From: Stercorarius parasiticus
Taxonomy: Eukaryota > Chordata > Aves > Charadriiformes > Stercorariidae
Length of the DNA stretch: 64,000 bases
NCBI GenBank assembly: GCA_013396915.1
Contig: VWZL01004333.1
Span: forward strand, 281,059 to 345,058
Direction of reading: 5' to 3'
A program made the position numbers and the translations under genes. The notes beneath the pieces are model-generated. The model ran no database searches, was not told the origin of the DNA, and saw only the letters and a program-made list of their open reading frames with translations. Within the stretch, counting starts at the first letter, position 1; each line of letters starts with the position of its first letter. Below are positions 50,756 to 63,550 of the stretch, piece after piece.

Positions 50756-52039
50756 CATATCATCAAGCAGCATGTTTCTGTTTCTTAAATACTCAGTGCT
50801 ATGATGTGTGTTGGGTTGGGTAGAATAATGAAGGGTCAAGCACATCATAACATCCTGACAAGTTCTTACAAATTCAAGCTGTAGTCAGTAGAATCTCAGG
50901 TTCAATCTTCTTAGTAGAAATACGGAAGTATCAGAAATGACATTCTGGCTTTCGTGTTGCTGCCAAAACATATAGTGGGAGGGAAAAGGGGCTTTATTTT
51001 ATATCTACTTTTAGCTGGCTATTTTATCACTGCAGTGGATCTGCCAGGCAGCAATCCCAATCTTATTAGCTACTAAGCAGCAAACCTATGCAGTCATATT
51101 AGAAACAGGGTGGTTTTTTTGTCATACTTTCTTTCCAAGTGCTGAAGGATTTTACTAAGAATCAGAGTTGGAGACTAAATCTAAAGTGTCGTGTGGGCAG
51201 CGCTTGCTTATTAGCGGAAGTTTCTTGTCAAGCCAAAAGCCTTTTTCAGAGACTGTTATGTTATTGATCTCAAATCTGAGAAGGTATAGGCTGCCTGACC
51301 TTGACCCAAGGTGTGGATAGGTAGGGTTTTTAATCTCTCATTACAAGTGGAAAAGTGCATTTTATGATGCTGTCAATATATGTTTCATCAGTCATCAATC
51401 TTACCAGCAAGTTATTCTATGCTTTTAACATGTTGTCATTTTCTGTGTCTTGTTTGAAAAGACACATGTAGTGTGCGTTCTCATTAAAATATTATATTTT
51501 TCTTTTACTCTTCCTTTACCTGAAGAAGGTCATGGTGATTAGTCCCCTGTCCCAGCAACAGACTGAAATCTTTGTCCCAGTGCTTTTCGTATGTCCATAT
51601 TGTGTATTTCAGGCTTTTTAAAAATCTACTCATATTTATGCTACATGTCTTTTTTCCTTTCTTTATGAAGAACCCCATGGGTCTTTTGTTCACAATGACT
51701 AATGTCAGAAGAAGAATGAAGAAATAGAAGGTGAAACTAATTCATGAAGACAATAAAGAAAGAGAGATTGAAGACAGAGGCACTGAGAATATAATATTTA
51801 ATATTAGTTTTGGACATCAACAAGAATAACAAATTCCATAAAAATTAAAAGTGTTTTTCCAAACTGTTGAAAAAATAAACTAAAAGCTATAGTTAGCAAT
51901 ATGCAGTAACACAGTCTGCATAAAATGTCTTTGCTGCTAATTGGAATGAATTCATGCCTTCCCCATTGTAAGTCAAAACTGCACAAGCTTTCTCTCTCTG
52001 ATAATGTTGCAAAGGTAGCCTCTCTTCCATCTATTAATG

Positions 52040-52410
52040 TCATCTCTAGTGTGCCTGCGAAATTTGCCAGAACTGATTAGAGCAGATATTAAATGATAAT
52101 TGGACATTTAGTGCTCATCAAACAGAAAGTGACAGATGGGCCACTAATTAAATTATAGTTCTGACATTATTCACAATGGTTTATGAATCTTCAGTAGTGA
52201 CCTTCATGCATCTCTTCTCTCTTTTTGGGGATAAGAGAGTCATAAGAAAAAAAAAAAAAAAGACGATGACTATTAAAAATGTTAACAAATATGTGCAAAG
52301 TGAAAAACACTTTTTTCCTAATTGATCCCTCCATAGAATTAGATAATTAATTATAAACTAATGCAACAAATAATCAGATTAATGTAAGTCAGGTTGAGTG
52401 GCTAAAGCTG
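52040..52410. promoter_or_regulatory. Candidate conserved non-coding element
   Basis: Two motif-dense parts flank an A15 run. The left has TGATTAGAGCAGATATTAAA and ATGATAATTGGACATTTAG, then GGGCCACTAATTAAATTA. The right has TAATTGATCCC, TTAGATAATTAATTATAAAC and AATAATCAGATTAATG. Dense homeodomain-like cores with little simple repeat suggest regulatory DNA. Inference only. Confidence 0.22.
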
Positions 52411-54606
52411 GGAGGAGAAATTAATCATACCCTGAAAGAGGTATGCATGTTTTAACTGGGCTTTCATTGTGGAAAAGGTAAGTGTACCTAAACATAATCT
52501 GATCCTGGAAAAGGAAATCCAGTGCCTCTCATAGTATGCTCTTTTACTTAGTAACTAAATATTGCATTACCTACTGTCTCTACCAGCTAAATGAAAAGGT
52601 TTTACTTAATAAAAAAGTGTAAATGCCTGAAATAGTCACAGCTGCTGAGCCAGAACATTTTCACTTTCAGTTAAAAAGGAAAGAACACCGTTAATTACTT
52701 TGTAACTTTGGTTTCAACAGTCTTCACTCTTTAGTCACTAGTTTCAAAAAGTAGCAGCTATAATATCCCTGGTTATCAGCAGTCTCCATTTTTGTGTAAT
52801 CTACCTTCCAATAATTAGTCGAGTAATATTTGTATAAATAACAGTCAAATAAATAAATAATTAAATACTACCTTTAGTGTTTCCATATAGTTCTATTAGT
52901 TTATAACTTTGTACGGACATTATTGTCTCAAATATATTAGCATACATGTATCATGTTGCATGCACATGTATAGTTACATACATATATGCATATATTATAA
53001 GCATTCAGAGACCTTTTGCTTTGAGAAAAAGTAGAGTTAGCTAAGTAGCTTTGTTATTCTCAAAAGAGACTGATCACCAGGGCAAAAATCCCATCTATAT
53101 GTTACTAAAAATGGGCTTGTTATTAAGAGGACATAAAGGTATACTTTAAAGTTTTACAATGAGTTAGTTATCTAGTTTTTTCACTGTTTTATTTAGTACT
53201 TATAGGTATAGGTGTTATTCATTAAGTCCTTATGTATGTGTACCTTTGCAACTTTATTTTTTCTCCAGATGTGCAGGTATTTTTTGACGGGGGAAAGGTA
53301 CAATAAATACCAGAACTGGGGCTCACCAATAAATAAATAAATCACAAACAAACAAAAGCCCAAACCCTCAGGAGCAATAAATCTTTGGAATAGTTGGAAA
53401 TATAAATACTGTCCTTAAAATGGTTTATTAATATGCTTCACCTCTGCAGTATGCAAGAACAACTGGGATTTTGAGAAAAGAATATTCTTTTTGTTCATAT
53501 GAACCTTGCTTTTTGATCATACGTCTAACCTTTCAGTAATGCAATAGAATTTATGATTCCTGGAATGTCTCACTCACACATGACCAGAACTTCCAAAAGA
53601 ATGTAAAACACAGAGTACTCAATTCCACATAAATTGCGTAATACCACGAGATTTAAAATAAAATAAATCCAAAGACATAAAATTCAGAAAGAATAAATAA
53701 ATGCCTATAGAAAATACAGATTCTTTTACTGGAACTCAAGAATATTTGCCATCAAATATAGCTAATGTGAATAACATAGCATATCCTGAGTGAATTTTAA
53801 AACATTGTGTCCGAGCAGTAAAGATCAAAATGCTGAAGAAAAGGAAAATGTTATTGTTCTGAAAGGGCTGCTCTCCTCTGAGATTTCAGAAGCCTCCTGC
53901 TGTGAAAGTCATTTGGAATTAATGGAAAACTCCTTGATTCAATTATACTCAATGGACCTTTTTCTTCTCTCTGTTAAACTGATATATATGTGGAGTAACT
54001 TTGCTGTCTTCAGTAGTTACTCTGGATTTGTGCTGCTGCCCTGGTCCACCTAATCTTCTGCTTCTATTCAGTAATGGATATTTGCAGGGGTAAGTAGCTT
54101 TGCTGGGTAGTCTTCTCTACATTTATTTTCATTCTTTTTCAAGCTACCAACATGAGAAAGCCCATTAATCGCTGCTCATGAGATCTGTGTTATACTTGCT
54201 ACATTATGTTCTGGAATGCCCTTAAATTCATCATAATTTCTCTCCAAAATTCTCTCTTAGTACTTAATTCCTGCAAAGCAAAAACGCTTTTCACTTTTAA
54301 GGCATTTTATACTTGAACATCTTAGGCTATTGTAGAAGTACTAAGGAGATGCAAACGCCTATGCAGTGAGCCCTTCGTCTGAATTTAAGTTACACTTTCA
54401 AAACTGTATATCAATCAATGTCCTCAGTAGAAATCAGCTCAGTTGCACCTCAAAATACAGGGACTTAATATGTCCATGAAGTGACACAAGCAAACAAGCA
54501 CAGGATTTCCCTAATCAGAGCAGATTTCAGCCTAGAGGCATGGCACATGCCCTGGTTTAAATGTTTTTAAACTGTAAGAAATGCTCCCATATATTTCACA
54601 ACCTGT

Positions 54607-55860
54607 GTCAGGGCCCTGAGATTATTTTCCCCCTTCTGGGAGTTTATGTGGCTGAGTGAAGGGGTTTAGCTGGCTCTGCCCAAGGTCAACTACTTCACTG
54701 ATAAAGGCTGTTGTGAAGAAAGCCAGAAGTGAGGGCCTGCCTCTCCTTTCCCTTGGGAACAACTTTTATGAAGAGGCTTTACTGCTGGCCCCAGCCTGTG
54801 TGACTTCACAGATGGGCAGCAGTGAAGTCTGCTCGACCTTATACCCTCCTCCATCCACCCTGCCCTTGACTCTTACCTACTGGCTGGACTTCCTGGCCTT
54901 CCTGGACTTCCCTGGGACCCTCCTTGTCACTGTGGACTTGCTGGAGATCATTGCTTTGTGTCTGACTGATAACAACCTCTGGACCTGATCCTGATGATAA
55001 TTTGTCACTCTGCATCCTTGCTGATCATCAGAGATACCCTCTCCCCCACCTTCTGAAGAAGACAGGGAGAAGGAGGGCAGCGACCTTAAGAAGAATTGAC
55101 CAACTGACCAACAGTAAATGCCTCTTATGGTGGTTGAGGGGTTGTTGACATCAAAAGGATGGAGGGTCAAGAAGCCAGAACAGGAGTATGAGATCTTTGG
55201 TCCAAGAACCAAGCAAAAGGAGAGGGCTCTCAGCTAAACTCCTAAACTCAGTCACCTACATCAGGCAACTAAACTCAAGCAACTAAAAGGACAAATGGCA
55301 ACTTGTGTGTCATGAAGAACTGAAATATGAGACTTTTCTGGGCAAATATTTCATATTGGTCATCTCTGAACAGCTGCATGCTAGCAGCCTGAACCTCTTT
55401 TTCACTTTGTACACTGAAAAAAATAGGAACACAAAGTAGAAAAACAAACAAACAATTAATTTTTCAGGTAAGAAGGTTTTGAGGACAAAAGTTTTGAGCC
55501 TGACAGAGCGCACATTAAGTTTTGGGCGATCTTCAGCCTTGTCATTTCTTTCCTCTGACTGTTGGTAGTTAGTAGCTCAAAAGTTGCTTATTGCCTGAAC
55601 CTCCTTCTCCCTGAAGACACGGGAGGGCAAGGTAGCAGCAGATTCAAGGAAGAGAGTGACACCAAGACCCTACCAGTCCCAGAAGAGGCTTACACCAATC
55701 AGAATTGCCATACCATGTGAACAGCCTTCATACATCCATATCTATATGTATCTATATATATCTATCACACACAGAGTCTGGTTTATAATTTTGGTATGCC
55801 TTTCTCTGCAAGACCTTTGCTTTTTGTAAATATTACCTTTTTTCAATATGAGTGTTTGGA
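54607..55860. mobile_element. GC-richer island, possible ERV LTR
   Basis: The composition shifts to GC-rich between AT-rich flanks. There are slippery CTGGACTTCCTGGCCTTCC-type words (about 54886-54915) of the sort common in avian LTRs, a TGTCAGGGCCCTGAG left edge near 54607, and a TTTGTAAATATTAC stretch near 55824. I could not find a matching right end, a target-site duplication or a poly-A signal in the right place. It might be unique GC-rich DNA. Confidence 0.35.
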
Positions 55861-56809
55861 TACCATGGATACCATGGTTATTGCTCACAGGGAAAACAGC
55901 ACCAGATGTAGAGGAGAGAAATCAGACTGATGGAAGTATCCCCAGTAAAATAAACTAGGGCCTGAGCAGACAGAGGGAAAAGCAAGTGATTCCATACTTG
56001 GGTTCAGAGATGGGCTTGGACTCCCATGATGGTACTCTCAAAAGCTGTCCACAATATCTGCTCTTGGATAATGAGAACTTGTTCTCTCCATGCTTTTTGC
56101 TGGCAGGGTATAGTCAAGCCTTGAACTGAAAGTTGGAATAGACCTTGGTTAAGCAGCTTTTTGCTGGTTAAGATCAGGATCAAGGGTTTTTTTTCTGCCC
56201 ACAGTATATTATGCAGTCATATCCAAGAGACCAGGATGATCCCAACACGTCTTCAGGCGCAACAAGGTGATAAAAGTAACAACTTGCGCAGCTGAATGAT
56301 CTTATGGTATATCCATCCATGTTTTATCACTTCTCTTCTGTACCAATTAGGCCCTCGCTGATAGCAGTCATAGTCACTTGTCAAAACTAGAGCAGATCTG
56401 GCAAGGTCACTGGCTGCTTATGCTGACAGACTGATGCAGAAAACCATAAAGAGTGCAAACAACAGCAGATGGAGTAGGGGAAGAACACATGGATATTTGA
56501 TACCACGTGGAAGGCAGAGTCTGAGGAAGTGCTGCCATGAGTTCACTCTCAACTGCCAGACAGGACCTGACCCAATGACAACTGGTCAGTGTCCTCTTTC
56601 CCTGGGTCTATGATGTGCTGGTCTAAACTGGATTCAGGGGACTGAGCTTTGATTTGTGTGTATATTTTGTGTTTCGTGGAATAAGTATTGCTATGCTACT
56701 CCCAACACCCATCCAGCCCAGTTAATACATTTGTCAGTATATGTCATTGAGTGGTGTGATTGTCTTCTAGTGGTCTTCCAACCCACTTTTCCATCTGACA
56801 TTATCATAT
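55861..56809. other. Unassigned non-coding DNA left of a CR1
   Basis: No gene is recognised. The composition is intermediate, possibly a continuation of the GC-richer island. A 9-bp duplication (GGATACCAT) lies near 55858-55876. Confidence 0.4.
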
Positions 56810-58385
56810 ATACGGTTAGCGAGCTACTACACCACTTAGACACACACAAGCCTATGGGGACAGATGGAATCTACCCAAAGGTACTGAGGGAGCTGGCAGA
56901 AGTGCTCACCAAGCTGCTTTCCATCATTTATCAGCAGTCCTGGCTAACCAGGGAGGTCACAGTTGACTGGAAGATAGAAAATGTGATGCCCATCTACAGG
57001 AAGGGCCGCAAGTGGGATCTGGGGAATTACAGGCCTGTCAGTCTGACCTCAGTGCAGGGGAAGGTTATGGAGCAGACCACCTTGAGTGCTATCACATGGC
57101 ACATACCAGGACAACCAGGCAATCAGGCCTAATCAGCATGGGTTTATGAAAGGCAGGTCCTGCTTGACTAAACTGATGTCCTTCTATGACAAGGTGATCC
57201 ACTTAGTGGATGAGGAAGAAGCTGTGGGTGTTATCTACCTATACTTTAGTAAAGCTTTTGACACTGTTTCCCACAGCATTCTCCTGGAGAAACTGGCTTC
57301 TTATGGCTTGGGTGGGCATATGCTTTGCTGACTAAAAAAATGGATGGATGGGCAGGCCCAAAGAGTGGTGGTGAATGGAGTTAAATCCAGTTACCAGCTG
57401 GTCACAAGTGGTGTTCCCCAGGGCTCAGTATTGGAGCCAGTTTTGTTTAACATCTTTATCAACAATCTGGATGAGGGGATCAAGTGCACTCTCAGTAAGT
57501 TTTCAGATGACACCAAGTTGGGAGGGTGTGTTGCTTGTGGGTAGGAAGGCTCTATAGAGTGATCTGGACGGGCTGAATTGATGGGCTGAGGACAAATGTA
57601 TGAGGTTCAACAAGGTCAAGTGGAGTGTCCTGCACGTGGGTCACAACAACACCATGCAGCGTTACAAGCTTGGGGAATAGTGGCAGGAAATCTGCCTGGC
57701 AGAAAAGGACGTGGGGGNNNNNNNNNNNNNNNNNNNNNNNNNNNNNNNNNNNNNNNNNNNNNNNNNNNNNNNNNNNNNNNNNNNNNNNNNNNNNNNNNNN
57801 NNNNNNNNNNNNNNNNNNNNNNNNNNNNNNNNNNNNNNNNNNNNNNNNNNNNNNNNNNNNNNNNNNNNNNNNNNNNNNNNNNNNNNNNNNNNNNNNNNNN
57901 NNNNNNNNNNNNNNNNNNNNNNNGTGTCCAGAGAAGGGCAACAAAGCTGGTGAGGGGTCTAGAGCACAAGTCTCATGAGGAGTGGCTGAGGGATCTTGGA
58001 TTCTTTAGCCAGGAGAAAAGGAGTCTGAGGGGAGACCTTATTGCTCTTTACAACTACCTGAAAACAGGTTGTAGAGAGGTGGGGGTTGGTCTCTTCTCCC
58101 AAGTAGGTGATTGGACAAGAGGAAATGGCCTCAAGTTGCACCAGGGGAGGTTTTGATTGGATATTAGGAAAAATTTCTTCACTGAAAGGGTTATCAAGTG
58201 TTGGAACAGGCTGCCCAGGGAAGTGGTTGAGTCATCATCCCTGGAGGTATTTAAAAGATGTGTGGATGTAGTACTGAGGGGCATGGTTAACAGTTGGTTA
58301 ATGCTAGGTTAGCAGTTGGACTCAATGATCTTGAAAGTCTCTTTCAACCAAAATGATGCTATGATTCTATTCTATCATTCTATAT
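56810..58385 (+). mobile_element. CR1 LINE, best-preserved copy, RT domain to 3' UTR
   Basis: It encodes CR1 ORF2 reverse transcriptase in order. First comes HKPMGTDGIYPKVLRELAE (56845-56901), then NYRPVSLTSVQGKVMEQ (about 57027). After a frameshift near 57120 come NQHGFMKGRSCLTKLMSFYD, YFSKAFDTVSHSILLEKL (about 57244), [18 protein letters not shown] (about 57408) and [10 protein letters not shown] (57497-57526) with both catalytic aspartates present. After the gap come the C-terminal [18 protein letters not shown] (about 58017) and [10 protein letters not shown]. The 3' UTR runs to ATTCTATTCTATC at about 58380. Damage is modest: one frameshift, and one TGA at 57329-57331 where CR1 normally has Trp. 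It is 5'-truncated and not autonomous as seen. Confidence 0.95.
57718..57923. other. Assembly gap (206 N)
   Basis: A run of 206 N inside the CR1. The flanks (AAAAGGACGTGGGGG left, GTGTCCAGAGAAGGGCAAC right) correspond to CR1 positions that I expect, from family knowledge, to be roughly 200-250 bases apart. The gap therefore probably hides only ordinary CR1 sequence. Open frames that cross it are artefacts. Confidence 0.99.
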
Positions 58386-58559
58386 GTGCATTCATTATAG
58401 CTTGTATCACCATATAATATGATGCAAAGAGCCTAAGTGCATGGAAAAGGAAGGAGGAGGAAGAGGAAGCATGAAAATCCTCACACCCTTGTTTAACTGC
58501 ACAAATATATCGCTCTTTTCACTCTTAGAAAAAGTTGAAAAGCTTCAAAATTCCTCATT

Positions 58560-58960
58560 AATCTTCTGTTATTGCTGAACTCAAAATATCCTACTATTTC
58601 TAGGTTCAAATTTCCCTTACAGCTGTTCTTAACATAGAGGCATTTCCGTTTTTTCAATCTTAAATAATTTCTGATGTCTAGATCAGACTACTTGTTAAAT
58701 GATGTGCATGATTTTTCAGGAGTGCCTTCAATCACAAGAGTGCTGATGATTATGCAAAATAATGACTCAAAATTAAGGAAAATGCATTTTTAATCTTTGT
58801 TCCTATATTCTCTGTACTTCTTAATTAATTTTTTCTAGTCGTGACTGATAATATTTTCAATTTGTGCAGCAAGAGGGATTCATTTGATCAGTTTCTTAGA
58901 AAATTAAAAGGAATTCAGGAGTGAAGTGCTACTGCAAGTTTGAATGAACAATGGCAATTT
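58560..58960. promoter_or_regulatory. Candidate conserved non-coding element
   Basis: Non-repetitive AT-rich sequence with GATTATGCAAAATAATGACT (about 58747), which overlaps an octamer-like ATGCAAA with a TGACTCA-like site. A second part holds ACTTCTTAATTAATTTTTTC. It resembles a distal element in a gene desert, but this is inference from texture only. Confidence 0.2.
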
Positions 58961-61479
58961 GTTATTTTCCATAGGATCATTGACTTAAAAAAAATTAAAC
59001 AACTGATAAGGTAAGTTTCAAGAACAAAAAGTTCCTCTTAATTTTTTTTCTTTTCTTTTCTTTAATGGCAGTTATAATTGAAGTAGGAAAAAAAAGAATA
59101 AATGCCATTTTTTATCGTTAAGATATTTAGGCTTAAGAATGTCATAAAATTGATTAGCTTCTTTGCTCGGGGGATACAGTCACAAATTGACTCATGTTAG
59201 ACCACAGTGAGTATGGCTTTCTCCTTTACTTGTGATTTGCCTTGTGCTGCAAAGGGAGTAAATTGCTGCAGAGGCGCCTGCCCCCTCATCCTCCCCTACC
59301 TGCTCCATCTGCCACTTTTCTACAGTGATTCAGGTGATTAGTCCGCCACTTTATAGTATCATTCTTACTAAAAGAACAGACTTTTTAGACATGGGTCCAC
59401 TTCTAGCTTATGGGTTATGCTTTACTCTTTGGGCTGTATTGACAACCCCCTGATTAAGATAATGGGATTTTGATTTCAGTAAGATTTGTATTGTGCTTTT
59501 TGCTCTCACACTTGGTGGTTTTAAAGAACTTGTAAACAAAAACATTTTTCCTCCTTTCAAGAATATAGGATTTGTGGATGTATCAATATTTATCATAAAG
59601 ATTTTTAATAATTTTTGGTTTACTTTAGCCGTCAGAACAGTGCTTTCCAAGAACACTTTCGTTATAGTGTACATACGCATATACAGTACATATTCCTAAG
59701 GTATGTCCTGTGTTTAAGTTATGATTCTCAATTCGTTCTGCAGATGGTAAGAAGCAACAGACACTGACAAAAAAAAAAAAAAAGGTTAGAAATCAGCTCA
59801 ATCAAATTCTTAAATTATTGATAATAATCTAATGATACCTTTAATCTGTAGCAGTCACAGGTAAATGAGAAACTTTGCTCCATTTGAGATGAGTCCTGAC
59901 AGCCCGTCCAGCACCCAGTGGTTGTCCAGACTGTGCATGGCACAGCAGGTGAAACAGTGATGAAGAATATTATCTACAAAGAATGATAGATGGGAGTAAC
60001 TGCTTGCTGGGAATTATGAATATTTTGTGTTGTCATACAGCAGCTCGCCCCCTCACAGTTTTGTTTTTTAATAGGCACAAGTGGTTTAGAAATTATATAT
60101 TAAAAGGGTGGAATTCTGAAAGACACATGTCTGTGCTGATGTGGTGATAATGGCTACTTGGGGACTTCTACAGTACAATGAGTAGTGAATGGAGCTTGGG
60201 GGAATCCAAGAAGTGATTAATCGTGCACTAGTTTGACTGGTTAATTCAATGCTTTTGTCTCCATATACAGAAAGAGGGAACTGTCCTTTTTATTACCAGA
60301 ACATCTAGGTCAGCTTGTCCCTAAAATTCTGGTAAAACAATGGGCTGAGTGTTGTCTAATATTGGAAGCCCCATCTTTTTCACTAGTCACCAAGGCTTGA
60401 TGAACCTACTACTTTCTTTGGTCAAGAAAACATACACTATTTTGTAAAATAAGTACTTATGTAACTGTACACTGAAGTCATTATCTCTTTCTAGCAACTG
60501 CTGTATATATGTAACTTTTATGTAAATGCTGTAGTTTGTTGTATGCTGCTCTTGTTTATATCTGTTTTAAAAAAAATTATCTTGTAATTTATGGTGATAG
60601 CCAGTTCCTGAAATTTAAAGTTTTTCTCTGCAGAGGCTAAGAATAAACCAATAAAACTTAGAAGAACCTGATACAAAAATTAACGCTAATACAGACTTTC
60701 TCATATGCAAACTATATTAAAACGAGAAGTGAATATAAATGTTGCATTAGGTTATGCATATTGATTATGTCTGATGCTCTATGTTATGTAGTCTGTATAG
60801 TATTATCTATTATAACCATATATGATGCCTTTAGGTTTCCCACATCCTTCTAGTCCCTGTATAGGGACATAAAGTGTTTAGTTCTGTAGCTAAGTTACCT
60901 ACCTAACTTTTGTGACTTTGAATCACCAGGCTAGAATACTGCCTCTCTTGTCAACAACAGTGTAGACATACTAGTGATTTGGTAAAGGTGAAAATCTTGC
61001 TCAGGGTATAGATGCACATACCTCTTTCATGGTATCAGCGCCCACTAAAGGACTTCTTCAATCTGGCCATTCACTCTGTCCTTGTATATAAATCAGTGAA
61101 TTGACATTCTAACCTCACAAAGGCAGGTTAAAAATACTTAGGGGAGAAAAATAAAAGCTGTGGCAACTCCTTAAGCTGGCATTGCCATAAAGAAAGGTGA
61201 GTGTAGAGCTTAGTTATGGATTGGCAGAACAGTTTTCAGGTAACTCATTGAAAAATTGCAGAACATAAATAAGTTAAAATATAGTCAACAAGAAAAGTTT
61301 AAATTGGTAAGAATGAAAAAACACCTTGATTGTGGCAGACATACTATGGAAAAAATGCAGATCAAGATTTTGCTAGTGATGTGTGGTGACAGTTCACGCT
61401 GTTCTAATGGACAGTTTATTTGTATGCCTGTAAACTAAGGAAATTAGTGGTTTGCTATCAATAAATAAAAGTATAAATC

Positions 61480-61800
61480 AAAATAATTTAATGGATGCTT
61501 TCTCCCTCGTATTTAATGGGAAAGGAATAATTTTATGAAGCCATTAGATGCAATATTGAGTTGGGGCTTAGTTCATCACTGCCAATTAATCATGAAACCC
61601 ATCTCATTAGCTTTGTACGTATGTGGCTTATATCACTGTATGTAAGCCCTTTTCATACACAATTTGAAACTGCAGCCTGCAATTTTTTCAGGGAGGTCAA
61701 CGTGACTAAAACTCGTTTGCTGACATCTCATTTTGTCCTTTATCTTGCAGATACTAGGCTGCTAATTGAAAATTTTGTCTTTATTTTGTAAAAAATGAAA
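61480..61800. promoter_or_regulatory. Candidate conserved non-coding element
   Basis: Balanced unique sequence including CACTGCCAATTAATCATGAA (about 61576), CCATCTCATTAGC and GCTGCTAATTGAAAATTTTG (about 61759), with several homeodomain-type ATTA/TAAT cores and no simple repeats. A TATCTTGCAG/ATACTAG acceptor-like sequence lies near 61741-61757, but there is no convincing exon after it. Confidence 0.22.
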
Positions 61801-62559
61801 GTGTCAGTTAAATTTCTCCATCTGTTTTTGAAAGTTCTTAGAAAAATCATTGTTCAGTCTAGACTCTGGTAGAAGGAATCAAGTTCTTTTACTTCCCTAT
61901 CCAGCTTAACTATGCCTTTCTTAAAAGCCAGGGCTTTGGCTAACTATGGTCTGTCTGCTGAATATTTTGTAGCTCCTGCAGTGGGTTAACATCAAGGATA
62001 CTAGAGCTTTTTCATTTGTTGACCAGAAATGTGGACACCTATTTCTCAGAGGTCAACAAGCTTTTCTGTGGAGGTGATCATTGTAGTGCCATAGTACTTC
62101 ACACACATTAGCAGATTAAGCTTCACAGTGACCTGAATTTGAATTTAAACATGCAAAGATCTATTCTCCAAGTTTAGCTGCTAAAAGGGCTCAGACTTGT
62201 GAGCTACTACTGTATTTTTAATTGTGATACTTACTCCCATACTTAAGAAAACTGTGTTCTGCTCGTATTTCTGCTTGGTAGGATAACAGGCATGTACAAA
62301 TGGAGAATGTGAATAAGCCAGCAGATTCTGTGAGGTAGACAGAAAGTGTGGGAAATATACTGAGGCACTGGAAAATGCGATCAACAGAAACAGAGGAACC
62401 CGGGTTAAGACTGGTAAGGACAGGGGTCAGTGGAAATTCCAGTGCTTGAATAATTTCCCTGAAACAACTAGATTTTGAAACCTGAAGTAGCAATAGAAGT
62501 CCCTGAAGTAGCAGCATAAATGCATTCATTCCTGCTCCTTACTTCAAGCCAGCAGAAGA

Positions 62560-63550
62560 CTGGGCTTTGTACAAGTGTGAGGTGGATAAGGAATTGTCTA
62601 CATTGAAGATGACAACAAGTTGTATTTAAGGGAGAATTTGGGTGCTAGAAATGATTAGCAGGGTACTTCAACTAATAGTTTTACACATGAACTTATTTAA
62701 TGTTTACATTAGTGACCTTATCATAAAGTGAGTCGTACTAGGGAACTACGCTCATGCATGACACAAACCTGGAAGACATGATCTATATAGAGGAGAAATG
62801 GAGTATCTCAGAAAAAGAACAAACAGATTTTGAGAACTGAAGTAGTAAAATAGGATTTTATAGGGGCTACTAACTTAATATTTTAATATTACCTGGGAAT
62901 TGATCAGTTAGAAATGAAGAAAAAGGACTTTGTGTATTAGTCAGTAAAAAGGTAATGATAAGCACTTGTTGTGCTGTAAGTGGGAAATTGTGCTTATAAA
63001 ACTCAGCCTGACTTAGGTCTACAGGGCCTTCTACTGTCAATACTCAGAATATTACATGTTGCCTAGTGGTGTGTTCTACCGAAGGCAAAAAGCTGAGTAT
63101 TAAAGAGAAAGACTAAAGCTGTTGAACAGCCTGGTGAGACACATGAATTCAAGAAAGGTAAATTAGTAGCAGAGCAGATGCAAAAAAGTTGATTTGGGTA
63201 TATGAAAGCACATTGGAGTAGACTAAGAATTTTTGACTTGTTTATCCTTGTAAAATGTATGTAGAGAGCCTCTATAGAGAGAGGCTATCCAAAAGTATGT
63301 AACAGGGTGGAAAGAATGTTATGGATGATTAACACCAAGGGAATGAACTACATTTTAAGCAGAAGAACTATAAAGAAATGTCAATTGGCCCACATTTTAT
63401 GTAGACTGAAAATTTGAATGCTAATTACAATCAGAGAAATTATTAGGCTCTTGAATAAACTTCCACTATTTCCAGCAGAAATGATAGGGACTAAAATCCT
63501 TAATCTAGCTGAAGAATGAATTTCAGCCAATGAATTTCCAAAAGCTACAT
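62560..63550 (+). mobile_element. Ancient CR1/L2-like LINE remnant
   Basis: Protein motifs survive in the right order in shifting frames. NLFNVYISDLIIK (62690-62728) is the LFN-hY-I-N-D-L motif of the reverse transcriptase, and HDTNLED (62757-62777) is the remains of the (F/Y)ADDTNL catalytic block. RLRIFDLFIL (about 63220) corresponds to the LR-L-x-x-FDL-tail, and RLLNKLPLFPAE (63445-63480) to the terminal WN-x-LP motif. The spacing between motifs is as in CR1/L2-clade ORF2. Many stops and divergence far above the avian CR1 copies indicate an ancient insertion. Confidence 0.75.

Larger units (their letters stand above)
48292..54606. other. Unique AT-rich non-coding DNA
   Basis: No gene is recognised. 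There is a 21-bp tandem duplication at 50714-50755, an A15 run at 52247-52261 and AAAT-type repeats near 52850 and 53330. The frames at 50356-50634 and 53790-54053 have no known domain. One segment with conserved-element texture is listed separately. Confidence 0.55.
58386..62559. other. Unique AT-rich non-coding DNA
   Basis: No gene is recognised. There is an A15 run near 59769-59783. Two segments (58560-58960 and 61480-61800) have conserved-element texture. The open frames are short and domain-free. Confidence 0.55.

Noticed and set aside
57552..58156. Several frames of 80-186 codons across 57718-57923
   Set aside because: They span 206 undetermined bases, so their openness is an artefact. 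The real content is CR1.
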